From contig JAHBSP010000012.1 of assembly GCA_019639055.1 (NCBI GenBank), positions 1 to 43,713 of the forward strand: 43,713 nt of DNA. The letters run 5' to 3'. The DNA is from Microbacteriaceae bacterium. Lineage in GTDB: Bacteria; Actinomycetota; Actinomycetes; Actinomycetales; Microbacteriaceae. Below are positions 33,141-43,481 of this stretch, one piece after another (position 1 is the first letter of the stretch; the number at the start of each line of letters is the position of its first letter). Under the pieces are notes generated by a model. It had not been told where the DNA came from. It searched no databases and saw nothing but the letters and a program-made list of their open reading frames with translations. The position numbers and the translations under genes are program-made.

Positions 33141-33167
33141 TTAGCACTCGGGTACCTAGAGTGCCAA
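33141..33167 (+). promoter_or_regulatory. CIRCE element 2 (HrcA operator)
   Basis: TTAGCACTC, nine bases (GGGTACCTA) and GAGTGCCAA. The left arm is a perfect consensus and the right arm has one change. It lies 32 bases before the groEL start and 35 bases from copy 1. Confidence 0.92.
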
Positions 33168-33192
33168 AATTTACGAGTTCAAAAGGAACTAG

Positions 33193-34818
<1,626 letters not shown>

Positions 34819-34839
34819 GCTAGTCCGTTAAGACTAAAG

Positions 34840-34876
34840 AAGTGGCTCTCACGAAAGTGGGGGCCACTTTTGTTTT
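34840..34876 (+). terminator. Rho-independent terminator of groEL
   Basis: AAGTGGC (34840-34846) pairs with GCCACTT (34863-34869), the stem continues inside with G-T pairs to a GAAA loop (34853-34856), and TTTTGTTTT follows. Confidence 0.88.
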
Positions 34877-35171
34877 ATCCCCAAGCCCCAAAGAGTCTGG
34901 CGTTTGCAGCTTCAACCTCTGCATACTGCGTCGAGGCCATCTCTAACACTCTGTTTAGCTCCGCAAGGCTCGACTCAACAGTTGCCTGCGCCGATCGCCA
35001 ACTTCCTAGCGCACCCTGGAATGCAGTGGCGGCAGCCCCGCTCCAGCTCGCTTCCAAAGAAGTGAGGTTGGCAGTAAGTTTTGCGACTTCGGTTTCGATG
35101 GCAGCTATTTGAGCTTTTGTTACTGTAGCGGCTGTGGCTATTGCGGCCGCATCTACACGAATAAGGTTCAT
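34875..35171 (-). CDS. WXG100 (ESAT-6-like) protein
   Basis: A 98-residue helical hairpin protein with the central W-x-G turn in SWSGAAATAFQGAL and a C-terminal YAEVE that fits the YxxxD/E type VII export signal. Residues before and after are Ala/Glu-rich helices. Such proteins are secreted as dimers by ESX/type VII systems. None of the ESX core genes is in the window. ATG 35171 is preferred over TTG 35183. It lies 69 bases downstream of the histidine kinase on the same strand. Confidence 0.85.
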   Translation of the reverse strand: MNLIRVDAAAIATAATVTKAQIAAIETEVAKLTANLTSLEASWSGAAATAFQGALGSWRSAQATVESSLAELNRVLEMASTQYAEVEAANARLFGAWG

Positions 35172-35240
35172 GCCCCAATTCAAAAGCAGTTGCGCTAGTC
35201 TCGGAGACTCCCAACATCCATTCTGGGGATAACTACTTTG

Positions 35241-36947
35241 TTACTTAGCCTGTTTAGTATTACGGGGTTCTTTAATCATTGGCAGGCTAACCTCAAAGGT
35301 TGCACCGCCTCCAAGAGTATCAATAACCGAGACTTTACCTTTGTGACTTGAAACAATAGCGGCCACGATGGCAAGCCCAAGACCACTGCCGCCTGTTTCG
35401 CGGGTTCGAGAGTTATCTGCACGCCAGAATCTCTGGAAGATGCGCTCCCTGATTTCGGCGGGCACACCATCCCCATGGTCTATGACGCTGATAATCACTC
35501 GCTTCTCTGGGAAATTGACTACCACCCCAATCTCTATTGGGGAATCTGGATCTGTAAAGCGCACAGCATTGTTGATCAGGTTTGTTAGCACCTGGCGAAT
35601 CTTGTTTTCATCACCCTTGATCCAAGCACCATCAATTAGTGGCTCTGAAACTCTAACCAGTGAGTTGTCGCCTTTTGACTCGGTCACTTCAGTATCTTCG
35701 GAGTCTTTCTTCTTGCGGTTGGTTCCACGAAGTTTAGTAAGAGCTCCGGTTGCGAGTGAAATCGGCCCGGTGGAGTGCGCGTTGTTTGACGGCTTGCCTG
35801 ATTTAGTACCCTTGTTTTCACTACCATCAATATTTGATATTTCAGATTTATAATCAATAGCTTCGAGCGGAAGTAGATTCACAACTCTGTCTGGGGAATG
35901 AGCGCTGGCGTCTAGTGCAGCGTCTGCTACTAGGGGCAAAATATTTAGCGGTACTTGCTCTACGGTGATGTTTTCGTCATCCAGCCGTGCAAGCGAGAGG
36001 AGGTCCTCAACAAGGGAGGACATCCGGATAGCCTCTTTTTCGATGCGCTCCATCGCCCTAGCGACCTCTTCTTCAGACTTGATTGCGCCCATCCGATAAA
36101 GTTCTGCAAACCCGCGTACCGTAACTAGCGGTGTGCGAAGCTCGTGTGAGGCGTCGCCCACAAAACGTCGCATCTGTTCGATAGTGCGACCGCGCTCATC
36201 AATTGCTTGGTCAACCCTGCCGAGCATATTGTTAATCGCCTTATTTAGGCGACCAACTTCCGTATTTGGGCCGGCAGTTGTGACAAGACGTTTAGAAAAG
36301 TCTCCACCTGAAATTTCCAGCGCTGTTTTTTCAACGCTACGCAGAGGAACGAATGCACTGGCAACTAGGAAGCGAGTGAGGATTGCTCCAAAGAGCACGA
36401 CAATTATTGAGAATCCAAAGAATATGCCGTTATATCTCGACATCGCTTGTTCGGTTGGTCTTAGCGAAATAGCAATAACTTTGGATCCCGGGAGGTGAGT
36501 GTTTTCAAAATAGCCAGCAATAATAATTGCTCGCCAAGTGATTGTCTGGTCACTACTGCTGAAATTGATGAGTGAGCCGGACATCACCTTCGCATCCTCG
36601 AATGTCATTCCTTGGATATCCGGACGCTCATTGGGCATACCGGCCCAGTTATCACCAATCTTGTTCCCGAAAGCATCAAAGTCCGCAACATAGTAAATGA
36701 TTAGCGCCTGCGACTCCGGCTGCGTAATTGCGGGGAAAACTGTTTCTTGGTTCTTTGCGGCAGTGCGCAACTGGTTATCTACCTGACCTACCAGATAGCT
36801 ATTCAGTAAGGCGCTAGTGCCGATACCTGAAACGAATAGACCCAAAGTCAGTAGCACAACAGTGACGGCAGTGATTTTCCCGCGCAGTGAAATGTTCTGC
36901 CAGAACCTCACCGGAGCAGGAGGTGTTGCCACTCTATGCTGTGCCAT
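35241..36947 (-). CDS. Sensor histidine kinase, two-helix type
   Basis: A 568-residue kinase of the MprB/TrcS kind: membrane helices at about 25-50 and 175-195 flanking an extracytoplasmic domain, HAMP (about 196-250), HisKA with FVGDASHELRTPL (phospho-His268), and HATPase with NLINNAVRFT, DHGDGVPAEIRERIFQRFWR and GGSGLGLAIV. Between HisKA and the ATPase there is a polar insert at about 365-430, rich in Ser/Asn/Lys/Thr. It starts 23 bases after its partner regulator. The signal is unknown. Confidence 0.92.
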   Translation of the reverse strand: MAQHRVATPPAPVRFWQNISLRGKITAVTVVLLTLGLFVSGIGTSALLNSYLVGQVDNQLRTAAKNQETVFPAITQPESQALIIYYVADFDAFGNKIGDNWAGMPNERPDIQGMTFEDAKVMSGSLINFSSSDQTITWRAIIIAGYFENTHLPGSKVIAISLRPTEQAMSRYNGIFFGFSIIVVLFGAILTRFLVASAFVPLRSVEKTALEISGGDFSKRLVTTAGPNTEVGRLNKAINNMLGRVDQAIDERGRTIEQMRRFVGDASHELRTPLVTVRGFAELYRMGAIKSEEEVARAMERIEKEAIRMSSLVEDLLSLARLDDENITVEQVPLNILPLVADAALDASAHSPDRVVNLLPLEAIDYKSEISNIDGSENKGTKSGKPSNNAHSTGPISLATGALTKLRGTNRKKKDSEDTEVTESKGDNSLVRVSEPLIDGAWIKGDENKIRQVLTNLINNAVRFTDPDSPIEIGVVVNFPEKRVIISVIDHGDGVPAEIRERIFQRFWRADNSRTRETGGSGLGLAIVAAIVSSHKGKVSVIDTLGGGATFEVSLPMIKEPRNTKQAK

Positions 36948-36970
36948 TGAAACTATCGTCTAGCGGTTGA

Positions 36971-37660
36971 TTACGCTTTAGGGGACTTCAGCATGTATCC
37001 AAAACCGCGTTTGGTTTGGATTAGTGGTTCGCTCGTGAATGGGTCGAGCTTCCGCCTCAGGTAGGAGACGTAACTTTCTACGATTCCAGCATCTCCGTTG
37101 AAGTCGTATTCCCAAACATGGTCGAGAATCTGTGCCTTTGAAACTACACGGTTAGGGTTCAGCATCAGATAACGAAGTAGCTTAAATTCGGTTGGGCTAA
37201 GTTCAATCACCTCGTCACCGATAAAGACTTCGTGAGAGTCCTGATCCATGGAAATCTCTCCAACTTTCAGGGTCGACTCTTCCTCTTCCATCATGGTGCG
37301 ACGAAGAATTGCGCGGATGCGCGCCACAATTTCATCAAGACTAAAAGGCTTAGTTACGTAGTCGTCTCCACCAACGGTGAGACCGGTAATCTTGTCCTCG
37401 GTAGAGTCTTTTGCGGTCAAGAAGAGGATGGGGGACGTATAACCGGCTCCACGAAGTCGCTTGGTTACACTAAAGCCGTTCATGTCCGGTAGCATCACAT
37501 CGAGCACGATCAAATCTGGCTCGTCTTCAAGAACTGCGGATATGGTGGCTGCGCCGTTACCAACAGCGCGAACCTGGAAGCCTGCGAAACGCAAACTTGC
37601 GGTAAGTAAATCTCTAATGTTTGGCTCGTCGTCAACAACGAGTATCTTTGGTCCTGCCAT
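36971..37660 (-). CDS. OmpR-family response regulator
   Basis: A 229-residue regulator: acidic residues in VVDDEPN, phospho-Asp54 in VLDVMLPD, Lys104 in TKPFS, then a winged helix with KLLRYLMLNPNRVVSKAQI and SYVSYLRRKLD. It forms a pair with the downstream kinase. The closest family is MprA/TrcR-like regulators; the target genes are not evident. ATG 37660, with no clear ribosome site. Confidence 0.93.
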   Translation of the reverse strand: MAGPKILVVDDEPNIRDLLTASLRFAGFQVRAVGNGAATISAVLEDEPDLIVLDVMLPDMNGFSVTKRLRGAGYTSPILFLTAKDSTEDKITGLTVGGDDYVTKPFSLDEIVARIRAILRRTMMEEEESTLKVGEISMDQDSHEVFIGDEVIELSPTEFKLLRYLMLNPNRVVSKAQILDHVWEYDFNGDAGIVESYVSYLRRKLDPFTSEPLIQTKRGFGYMLKSPKA

Positions 37661-37718
37661 GTTTTAATTGTCTTGAAGTTTCCTGAGAGTTATCTGAATA
37701 TTTATATTTGTAGAGGAG

Positions 37719-37724
37719 TATTCT
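37719..37724 (+). promoter_or_regulatory. -10 hexamer, gene at 37732
   Basis: TATTCT followed by seven bases and ATG 37732. A GAGGAG at 37713-37718 is 13 bases from the ATG and overlaps this promoter region. Confidence 0.45.
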
Positions 37725-37731
37725 TCTGAAT

Positions 37732-38313
37732 ATGGAGCCATTCGACCTGATAACCGAACGGCTGATTCTAAACCAGCCGCATGTTGAAGATATCGACGAT
37801 ATCGCTTACTACTGCGCCGATACCGAGTTTGAAAAATACATGGCAACACCCTGGCCCTATGAAAGAGAGCATGCCGCAGAGTTTGTTACAGGCTATGTTC
37901 CCGATGGTTGGCAAAGCAACAAAGAATGGACTTGGGCAATCCGTGAGCGAAGCATGCAGGTAGATAACCATAATCGGGCACCACTTTTAGGAGTTGTCGG
38001 TGTCAGATTGCAAACTGGAATGGTTGGGTTTTGGCTGGGAGCTAAGCATCGAGGCAATAGTTACACAGCCGAGGCACTAAGAACAGTGGTTGAGGCGGTA
38101 TTTGAAAGAACCGAGCTAGAAACTGTGAAATGGGAATGTTTTGTAGGCAATATTGCTTCCGCTCGCGTAGCAGAGAAAGCTGGTTTCAGATACACGGGTG
38201 AGGCGCTAGGAACTATTCCAGCTAGGGATGGCTCACTCAAGCCTTCATGGACTGGGGCAATTGATCGTAATGAACCCCGCGTGGAAAAACCTGGTTGGCT
38301 CGTTACACGTTAG
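37732..38313 (+). CDS. GNAT acetyltransferase, RimJ/RimL-like
   Basis: A 193-residue GNAT protein: ITERLILNQPHVEDIDDI start, VVGVRLQTGMVGFWLGAKHRGNSYTAEALRTVV (acetyl-CoA region) and WECFVGNIASARVAEKAGFRY, the classic RimJ/RimL end. It probably acetylates an amino group on a protein N terminus or small molecule; the substrate is unknown. Its end overlaps the convergent XPB helicase by 11 bases. Confidence 0.88.
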   Translation: MEPFDLITERLILNQPHVEDIDDIAYYCADTEFEKYMATPWPYEREHAAEFVTGYVPDGWQSNKEWTWAIRERSMQVDNHNRAPLLGVVGVRLQTGMVGFWLGAKHRGNSYTAEALRTVVEAVFERTELETVKWECFVGNIASARVAEKAGFRYTGEALGTIPARDGSLKPSWTGAIDRNEPRVEKPGWLVTR

Positions 38314-39952
38314 CTAACTCATCCAAATCAAGAATCTCGTAAGGGTATCCCTGCTCGGCTAGGAAACGTTGACGATTCGCAGCAAATTCTTGATCACTGG
38401 TTTCTCTGGTGACCACAGAATAAAAGTGAGCGCTACGGCCATCCGCTTTGGGGCGCAGCAGCCTGCCAAGGCGTTGCGCTTCTTCCTGGCGCGAACCGAA
38501 GGTGCCGGATATTTGGATGGCGACTGTGGCATCCGGAAGATCGACAGAGAAGTTTGCAACCTTACTAACGACCAGCACCGGGATGCTCCCTGCGCGGAAA
38601 TCGTCAAACAGCACCTTTCGTTCCTCCACCGGAGTCTTACCGGTTAGTACCGGGGCATTGATTTCCTCAGCAATCTGATCCAACTGATCAAGATACTGAC
38701 CAATCACTAGCGTAGGTTCACCCTCGTGAAGCTTCAGGATGCTCCTAACGGCTTCAATCTTTGCAGGTGTGGTACCTGCGAGGCGATGGCGCTCGCGGTC
38801 CTCAGCGGCGGCGTATTCGAGCCGTTCATCGTCGGTGAGGCTTACGCGCACCTCTTTGCAAAGCGCAGGGGCGATAAAGCCTTCTGCCTCTAAATCTTTC
38901 CAGGGGGCATCAAAACGTTTAGGGCCGATAAGAGAAAACACGTCGGTTTCTCGACCATCCTCACGAATGAGCGTTGCAGTGAGTCCAAGGCGACGTTTTG
39001 CTTGCAAGTCTGCGGTCAGTTTGAAAACAGGGGCAGGAAGTAGGTGCACCTCGTCGTAAATAACTAGCCCGAAGTTCTTAGAGTTGAGGATTTCGAGATG
39101 CTTGTATTCGCCCTTAGTTTTAGCAGTGAGTATCTGGTAGGTGGCAATAGTGACCGGCTTCAAATCTTTGACTGTGCCAGAATACTCGCCAACCTCATCC
39201 TCGGTGAGGTTCGTGCGCATCAGTAGTTCGCGGCGCCAGCCTGCCGCGGCAACCGAGTTCGTTACCAGAATTAGTGTGTGAGTGTCAGCTTTTGCCATCA
39301 CTCCCGCGCCAACAAGTGTCTTACCTGCACCGCAGGGGAGCACCACCACGCCGCTCCCGCCATCCCAGAAACGATCAATAGCATCGACCTGGTAGTGACG
39401 AAGTGACCAATCCTTAGTTTTCTCTAGCTCAACATCAAGCGGATCACCCGGAGCATACCCAGCCAGGTCATCTGCAGGCCAACCGAGTTTAGTTAATTCC
39501 TGCTTGAGTGAACCTCTAGCCCAAGGAAGCACCTTGACTTTGTGCTTATCACCTGAGTCCTCAATTAGCTCCGCAATTTTCTTGTTCTTACGAATTTGTA
39601 GCATCACTGCTTCGTCTGTGGAAGTTAGCTCAATCGCATCACCAGCTGGCACAATCTGGAGTTTTCCATAGCGCTCAACTGTTTCAGTTATGTAGTCACT
39701 CACAATTGGAGGAATCGGGAACTTGGAGTATTTTTCGAGGATTTCCAGCATCCACTCGGATGAATGTCCGGCTGCACGCGCATTCCACAATCCCAGCCGG
39801 GTCAAGCGATATGTGTGCATGTGCTCTGGCGCGCGCTCGAGTTCAGCAAACACTGAAAGTTCGTGCCTAGCCTCACCTGCTAAAGCATTCCCGGTCTCTA
39901 AAAGTACAGTTTTGTCGCTTTGGACGATGATTGGACCGCTGGAATTAGGCAT
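38303..39952 (-). CDS. XPB/ERCC3-type DNA helicase
   Basis: A 549-residue superfamily 2 helicase: an N-terminal damage-recognition-like region (about 1-180), Walker A PCGAGKT (206-212), DEVH (300-303), LTATLIRED including the RED motif of XPB (330-332), and C-terminal helicase motifs with SGTFGSRQEEAQRLGRLLRPK. Actinobacterial XPB has 3'-5' unwinding activity and is linked to DNA repair. ATG 39952 has TAGACT six bases upstream on this strand. It is the last gene of the unit 43011 to 38303, with its own likely start site. Confidence 0.93.
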   Translation of the reverse strand: MPNSSGPIIVQSDKTVLLETGNALAGEARHELSVFAELERAPEHMHTYRLTRLGLWNARAAGHSSEWMLEILEKYSKFPIPPIVSDYITETVERYGKLQIVPAGDAIELTSTDEAVMLQIRKNKKIAELIEDSGDKHKVKVLPWARGSLKQELTKLGWPADDLAGYAPGDPLDVELEKTKDWSLRHYQVDAIDRFWDGGSGVVVLPCGAGKTLVGAGVMAKADTHTLILVTNSVAAAGWRRELLMRTNLTEDEVGEYSGTVKDLKPVTIATYQILTAKTKGEYKHLEILNSKNFGLVIYDEVHLLPAPVFKLTADLQAKRRLGLTATLIREDGRETDVFSLIGPKRFDAPWKDLEAEGFIAPALCKEVRVSLTDDERLEYAAAEDRERHRLAGTTPAKIEAVRSILKLHEGEPTLVIGQYLDQLDQIAEEINAPVLTGKTPVEERKVLFDDFRAGSIPVLVVSKVANFSVDLPDATVAIQISGTFGSRQEEAQRLGRLLRPKADGRSAHFYSVVTRETSDQEFAANRQRFLAEQGYPYEILDLDELANV

Positions 39953-39958
39953 CCTTAC

Positions 39959-39964
39959 AGTCTA
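39959..39964 (-). promoter_or_regulatory. -10 hexamer, leaderless XPB gene
   Basis: TAGACT on the minus strand, six bases before ATG 39952. It overlaps the stop codon of the amidase gene. Confidence 0.55.
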
Positions 39965-41059
39965 ATTGAGCAGGCTGAGAAGCGCACTAGGTGGGCTAGG
40001 CTCAGCGCACACAAACTGCACACTAAAGGGTGCCTGGCCGGGGATTTCTACTGTCGGTAGCGATACCGCCGAAAGCCCTGCAATATTCACCCACGAAGTA
40101 AAGGGCATGACCTCACACTGTCTCTCAAAATCAGTTGCCGGACCGGCTTCCTGGAACCAAGCGACATTGGGCATTGGCCTACTAAGGACCGGTTGTACTA
40201 GGTAATCGATTCCAGACGAGTGCAGTTGCTGGCGGATATTTTCCCTATAAGCATGCGCCTTTGAATGCGCTGATCGAATCTCTTCGTCGCTAAGTTTCTT
40301 ACCCTCAACAATCAAATACTTGGCTAGTTCTTCAAGCACAGTATCTGCAGAGACAGTAATTTCCGCGGCGGATGCCTTCCACAGCTTCATAAAGAAATCC
40401 GAGTAGTCGTTGCCAAAGTCGAGGCTGATTTCGTGGATGTTGAAACCGCGCTCCTGAAGATCAGCGAGCGTTTCCGAGAATGCGCTGAGATATTCAGCAG
40501 AGATTTCAGTTACTCCCCAAGGGTTCTGGAGCGTGTAGCCGAGTGTGATGGATTGTGGTTCGGACGCGGCAGGAGAAGTCTTTTCGCTGTGCGAGGTATG
40601 TAAGTCGGCAGATCCGCTTGCGGAAAGCAATGCTTCAGTTCCGCGAATAGCATCAGCAATTGTGCGACTAATGACGCCATAACTCAAAAAGTCTCTGAAA
40701 ATGCCTCCAGATTGGGGCATCCCTTCAGCAGAAATCTTTACGCCAACAAGTCCGAGACTTGCAGCCGGAAGTCTGATTGAGCCACCACCGTCGGAGCCGA
40801 AACCGATTTCGACCTCGCCGCGGTAGACGGCATCCGCAACCCCACCACTGGAGCCGCCTACACCGTATTCACTACCCCAGGGGCTCTCTAACCCATGCTG
40901 GTAACCTGCTAGACCGAACTGGCTCGAGACGGCCTTTCGAATTACTTCAGCACCGGTGGCTCGCACGGCCTGCATAATCTCGCTCTGATCCGACCAGAGA
41001 TCCTTCACCACTACTTTTTCACCGGCGAGAGGGAGAGATTGATCAGACTTTGGGGTCAT
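39962..41059 (-). CDS. Compact amidase-signature protein
   Basis: A 365-residue amidase-signature protein. The triad is recognisable: Lys19 (VVVKD), cis-Ser70 in GVGGSSGG and nucleophile Ser94 in GGGSIRLPA, with the normal 24-residue spacing between the two Ser. The Lys-to-Ser70 distance is about 51 rather than about 75, and about 60 residues are missing N-terminal of the Lys compared with GatA. So it is an N-terminally reduced form, still open and intact. The substrate is unknown. It overlaps the helicase-C gene by four bases and sits between the two helicase-related genes. Confidence 0.85.
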   Translation of the reverse strand: MTPKSDQSLPLAGEKVVVKDLWSDQSEIMQAVRATGAEVIRKAVSSQFGLAGYQHGLESPWGSEYGVGGSSGGVADAVYRGEVEIGFGSDGGGSIRLPAASLGLVGVKISAEGMPQSGGIFRDFLSYGVISRTIADAIRGTEALLSASGSADLHTSHSEKTSPAASEPQSITLGYTLQNPWGVTEISAEYLSAFSETLADLQERGFNIHEISLDFGNDYSDFFMKLWKASAAEITVSADTVLEELAKYLIVEGKKLSDEEIRSAHSKAHAYRENIRQQLHSSGIDYLVQPVLSRPMPNVAWFQEAGPATDFERQCEVMPFTSWVNIAGLSAVSLPTVEIPGQAPFSVQFVCAEPSPPSALLSLLN

Positions 41060-42729
41060 GTTAAGAAATCTATACTTTCAATCGCCTTAATCGGGAGTGT
41101 CTTTTCCACTTGCGAGTCAATGTCAATTACTCGTACTCTCGGGCCACTAACCGATCTAGGCATCGCCTTAATCTGCATAACCTCATTTTCGGTTACGCGA
41201 ACCTTCAGGAGTAATTTCTGCCCGATTCTGGCGGCAGTTGCCAAAGTTATTTCTGCTCCAGACTCGTGGCTAATCTTCTCCGCGCTGTTCACCAGAGCTT
41301 CCGCAACTTCGATATAGGGGTCAGTGATTTCAGGATCAATGTAGAAATATTCGTCAGGATGCGCCACCTTGCCCACAAAAAACACCCCAGAATCAATAAG
41401 AGCAGTTTGCACTATCTCCGGCTCAAAAATTGTGCGCAGAACAGTTTTATCAATTCGCTCCAATGCGAGCAGGCTAAGACCACGATTCGCAAGCAACTCT
41501 TTTGCGACCTGCTCACTCTTTACATCAAGTTCGCTGCCGGTAGGGGTGCGACGAATATGAATACGTCCTGCAAGTTGCATCGCGTCGTTTAGGGCGACTT
41601 TGAAAGTTGCCGGTAATTGATCGCTACTTATTTCACGCAAGATTTCAGTAATCTCGTCTGGGTGCATACCTGCACTAATACCTTTAGCGATTGACTGCGG
41701 AGTAATCCTCCAAGTGCTTGCAATATCTTCGCTCTCTAAAGTCGCAAAGCCCCAAAGTGCATTCTCTGTATCTTTATCAATGATTCCAGGTATATAGAGC
41801 GAGAGGTGCGCACTCAAGTATCCTTTTCGAATCTGTTCAGGAATGCTTCTTTCAATCAGTTCTCTGATTAGCTCTGTTTGGTCTTTTATATTCCAAATCG
41901 TATCTGCGTCTTCTTCCCTTAGACCCAATGCACCAAGTAAAGCAATCCAAGAAACGAAACGCTTGTGGGCATCAGAGTATGGGTATGCTGCTTGCAGGTA
42001 TTCACCAAACTCTTTGAACGCTATGTTCGTTTCTCCGGCCAATTCAGGAAGTGCCAGAGAATACCAGGCTTTTAGTAGCTCTTTCCACTGCTCTCTGGCG
42101 GATCTGCTAGTGAATTCCGGGTATTTACGGGTCACGCCAAGGTGTTCAGAACTTGCCATTAAACCAGCGTGTGAAAGTAACTGGATTTGTTGCTTTACAA
42201 CGTTTGAAGGAACAAGTAATGAATCGGCGAGGCTTTTCATCCTAGACTCGCCAACCATACCTTTAGCGGTTAGTTGGATTGGCTTTTCTGAAAGTTTTCG
42301 AAGTACTCGTTTCACGGTGACAATTGCAACAGGCATTCCGCCGCCGGCGATTGCTTCGTGTTGGTTAGCTGGGGGAGTTACAGATTTAGGGAATTGGGCA
42401 GACTTTTTGGCATTGGCTAGGTGTGCGCCAATACCTGGGAGCTCAGCTGCAACTTTTCGTGCCTCTAAAAAGATTTGCCCGTCGAATGAAAACTCGGCAT
42501 GAAATTCTTGAGGTAGTCCAGAAATATCACCGTTTATTATTGTGACGATTTCGTCAATTCTAAGAGTGCGGATGCGAGCATCCAGACTCGAAGAACTGAG
42601 TAGCGAATCTGCAAGCTTTATATAGTCGCCACTGGATGCCAAAGGGACTCTGCGAACCTCAAGAAGGTTTCGCAAAGTTTGTACATCAAGTTTTGAAAGC
42701 CCTGATGCTAGGGCTAAAACGCTACTCAA
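41056..42729 (-). CDS. Helicase-C domain partner of XPB
   Basis: A 557-residue protein of the family found beside actinobacterial XPB. Its N-terminal half is helical with winged-helix character, the middle (about 370-470) matches the helicase conserved C-terminal (XPB/Ssl2 N-terminal-like) domain, and the end (VRVTENEVMQIKAMPRS, then VRVIDIDSQVEKTLPIK) resembles a WYL-like barrel. There is no ATPase motif. It may regulate or load XPB. It starts with TTG 42729, six bases after the small membrane gene. Confidence 0.82.
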   Translation of the reverse strand: MSSVLALASGLSKLDVQTLRNLLEVRRVPLASSGDYIKLADSLLSSSSLDARIRTLRIDEIVTIINGDISGLPQEFHAEFSFDGQIFLEARKVAAELPGIGAHLANAKKSAQFPKSVTPPANQHEAIAGGGMPVAIVTVKRVLRKLSEKPIQLTAKGMVGESRMKSLADSLLVPSNVVKQQIQLLSHAGLMASSEHLGVTRKYPEFTSRSAREQWKELLKAWYSLALPELAGETNIAFKEFGEYLQAAYPYSDAHKRFVSWIALLGALGLREEDADTIWNIKDQTELIRELIERSIPEQIRKGYLSAHLSLYIPGIIDKDTENALWGFATLESEDIASTWRITPQSIAKGISAGMHPDEITEILREISSDQLPATFKVALNDAMQLAGRIHIRRTPTGSELDVKSEQVAKELLANRGLSLLALERIDKTVLRTIFEPEIVQTALIDSGVFFVGKVAHPDEYFYIDPEITDPYIEVAEALVNSAEKISHESGAEITLATAARIGQKLLLKVRVTENEVMQIKAMPRSVSGPRVRVIDIDSQVEKTLPIKAIESIDFLT

Positions 42730-42735
42730 AGTAAA

Positions 42736-43011
42736 TTAACGCTCGATCTGATCTGTGGCTGCTCGTTTGCGCTTTGCAGCTGCGACGAACATCATGGAAA
42801 TAATTAAAAGAAAAGCGACTGGTAGCGAAAGGTAAGGGAAAATTACAATCACTGGCCAAATTCCCTCACCATAATCCACGTTATTTAGCCCATTCATGTG
42901 CGAAACTATGATTGCAACGAATGAAGCCAGCGAGCAAACTACGAGAATTATCGCTAGAGAGGCTAAGCTTTTCTCAAGGCTGTTGTTTGGTTCATTTGAC
43001 TCAATTGGCAC
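42736..43011 (-). CDS. Two-helix membrane protein, unknown
   Basis: A 91-residue protein with a polar N terminus, two membrane helices (about 16-38 and 52-77) and a basic tail KRKRAATDQIER. No family is recognised. It starts with GTG 43011, seven bases after TATTCT, so it is probably leaderless. It is first in the unit leading to the helicase-C and amidase genes. Confidence 0.7.
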   Translation of the reverse strand: MPIESNEPNNSLEKSLASLAIILVVCSLASFVAIIVSHMNGLNNVDYGEGIWPVIVIFPYLSLPVAFLLIISMMFVAAAKRKRAATDQIER

Positions 43012-43018
43012 GCTCTTA

Positions 43019-43024
43019 AGAATA
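43019..43024 (-). promoter_or_regulatory. -10 hexamer, leaderless gene at 43011
   Basis: TATTCT on the minus strand followed by seven bases (TAAGAGC) and GTG 43011. Confidence 0.55.
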
Positions 43025-43055
43025 CGCCCATATTTCTAACTAAGGAAAAGATGTA

Positions 43056-43439
43056 ATGCCAACAGGCAAAGTTAAGTTCTTCGATGAAGAAAAAGGATTC
43101 GGTTTTATTGCCTCCGATGATGGTGGCGAGGTATTTCTGCATTCCTCTGCACTTCCAGAAGGCGTGACTGTAAAGCCCGGCACTAAGGTCGAATTTGGTG
43201 TTGCAGAGGGTAAACGCGGTGCACAAGCATTGTCTGTAACTGTATTGAGCGCTCCACCGACTATCGCTGAAAGACAACGCAAACCTGCCGACGAAATGGC
43301 AATAATTGTTGAAGATTTAATCCGGTTGTTGGATGATTTTGGTTCAAATCTTAAACGTGGAACTTACCCTGATCGTGCAAGTAGTAAGCGAATTGCCCAG
43401 ATGCTGAGAAAAGTTGCCGAAGAAATTGACGTCAGATAA
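43056..43439 (+). CDS. Cold-shock protein with C-terminal extension
   Basis: A 127-residue protein. Residues 1-65 are a cold-shock domain with RNP1 KGFGFI and RNP2 VFLHSSAL, which binds single-stranded nucleic acid. The rest (about 75-127) is a helical extension (RKPADEMAIIVEDLIRLLDDF, KRIAQMLRKVAEEIDV) absent from ordinary 67-residue Csps but seen in actinobacterial CspB-like proteins. ATG has AAGGAAAAG upstream, so it is an ordinary leadered gene. Confidence 0.93.
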   Translation: MPTGKVKFFDEEKGFGFIASDDGGEVFLHSSALPEGVTVKPGTKVEFGVAEGKRGAQALSVTVLSAPPTIAERQRKPADEMAIIVEDLIRLLDDFGSNLKRGTYPDRASSKRIAQMLRKVAEEIDVR

Positions 43440-43481
43440 ATAGTTAGCGAATTGCACCGCAAACAATAAGAATTGAAAGTA

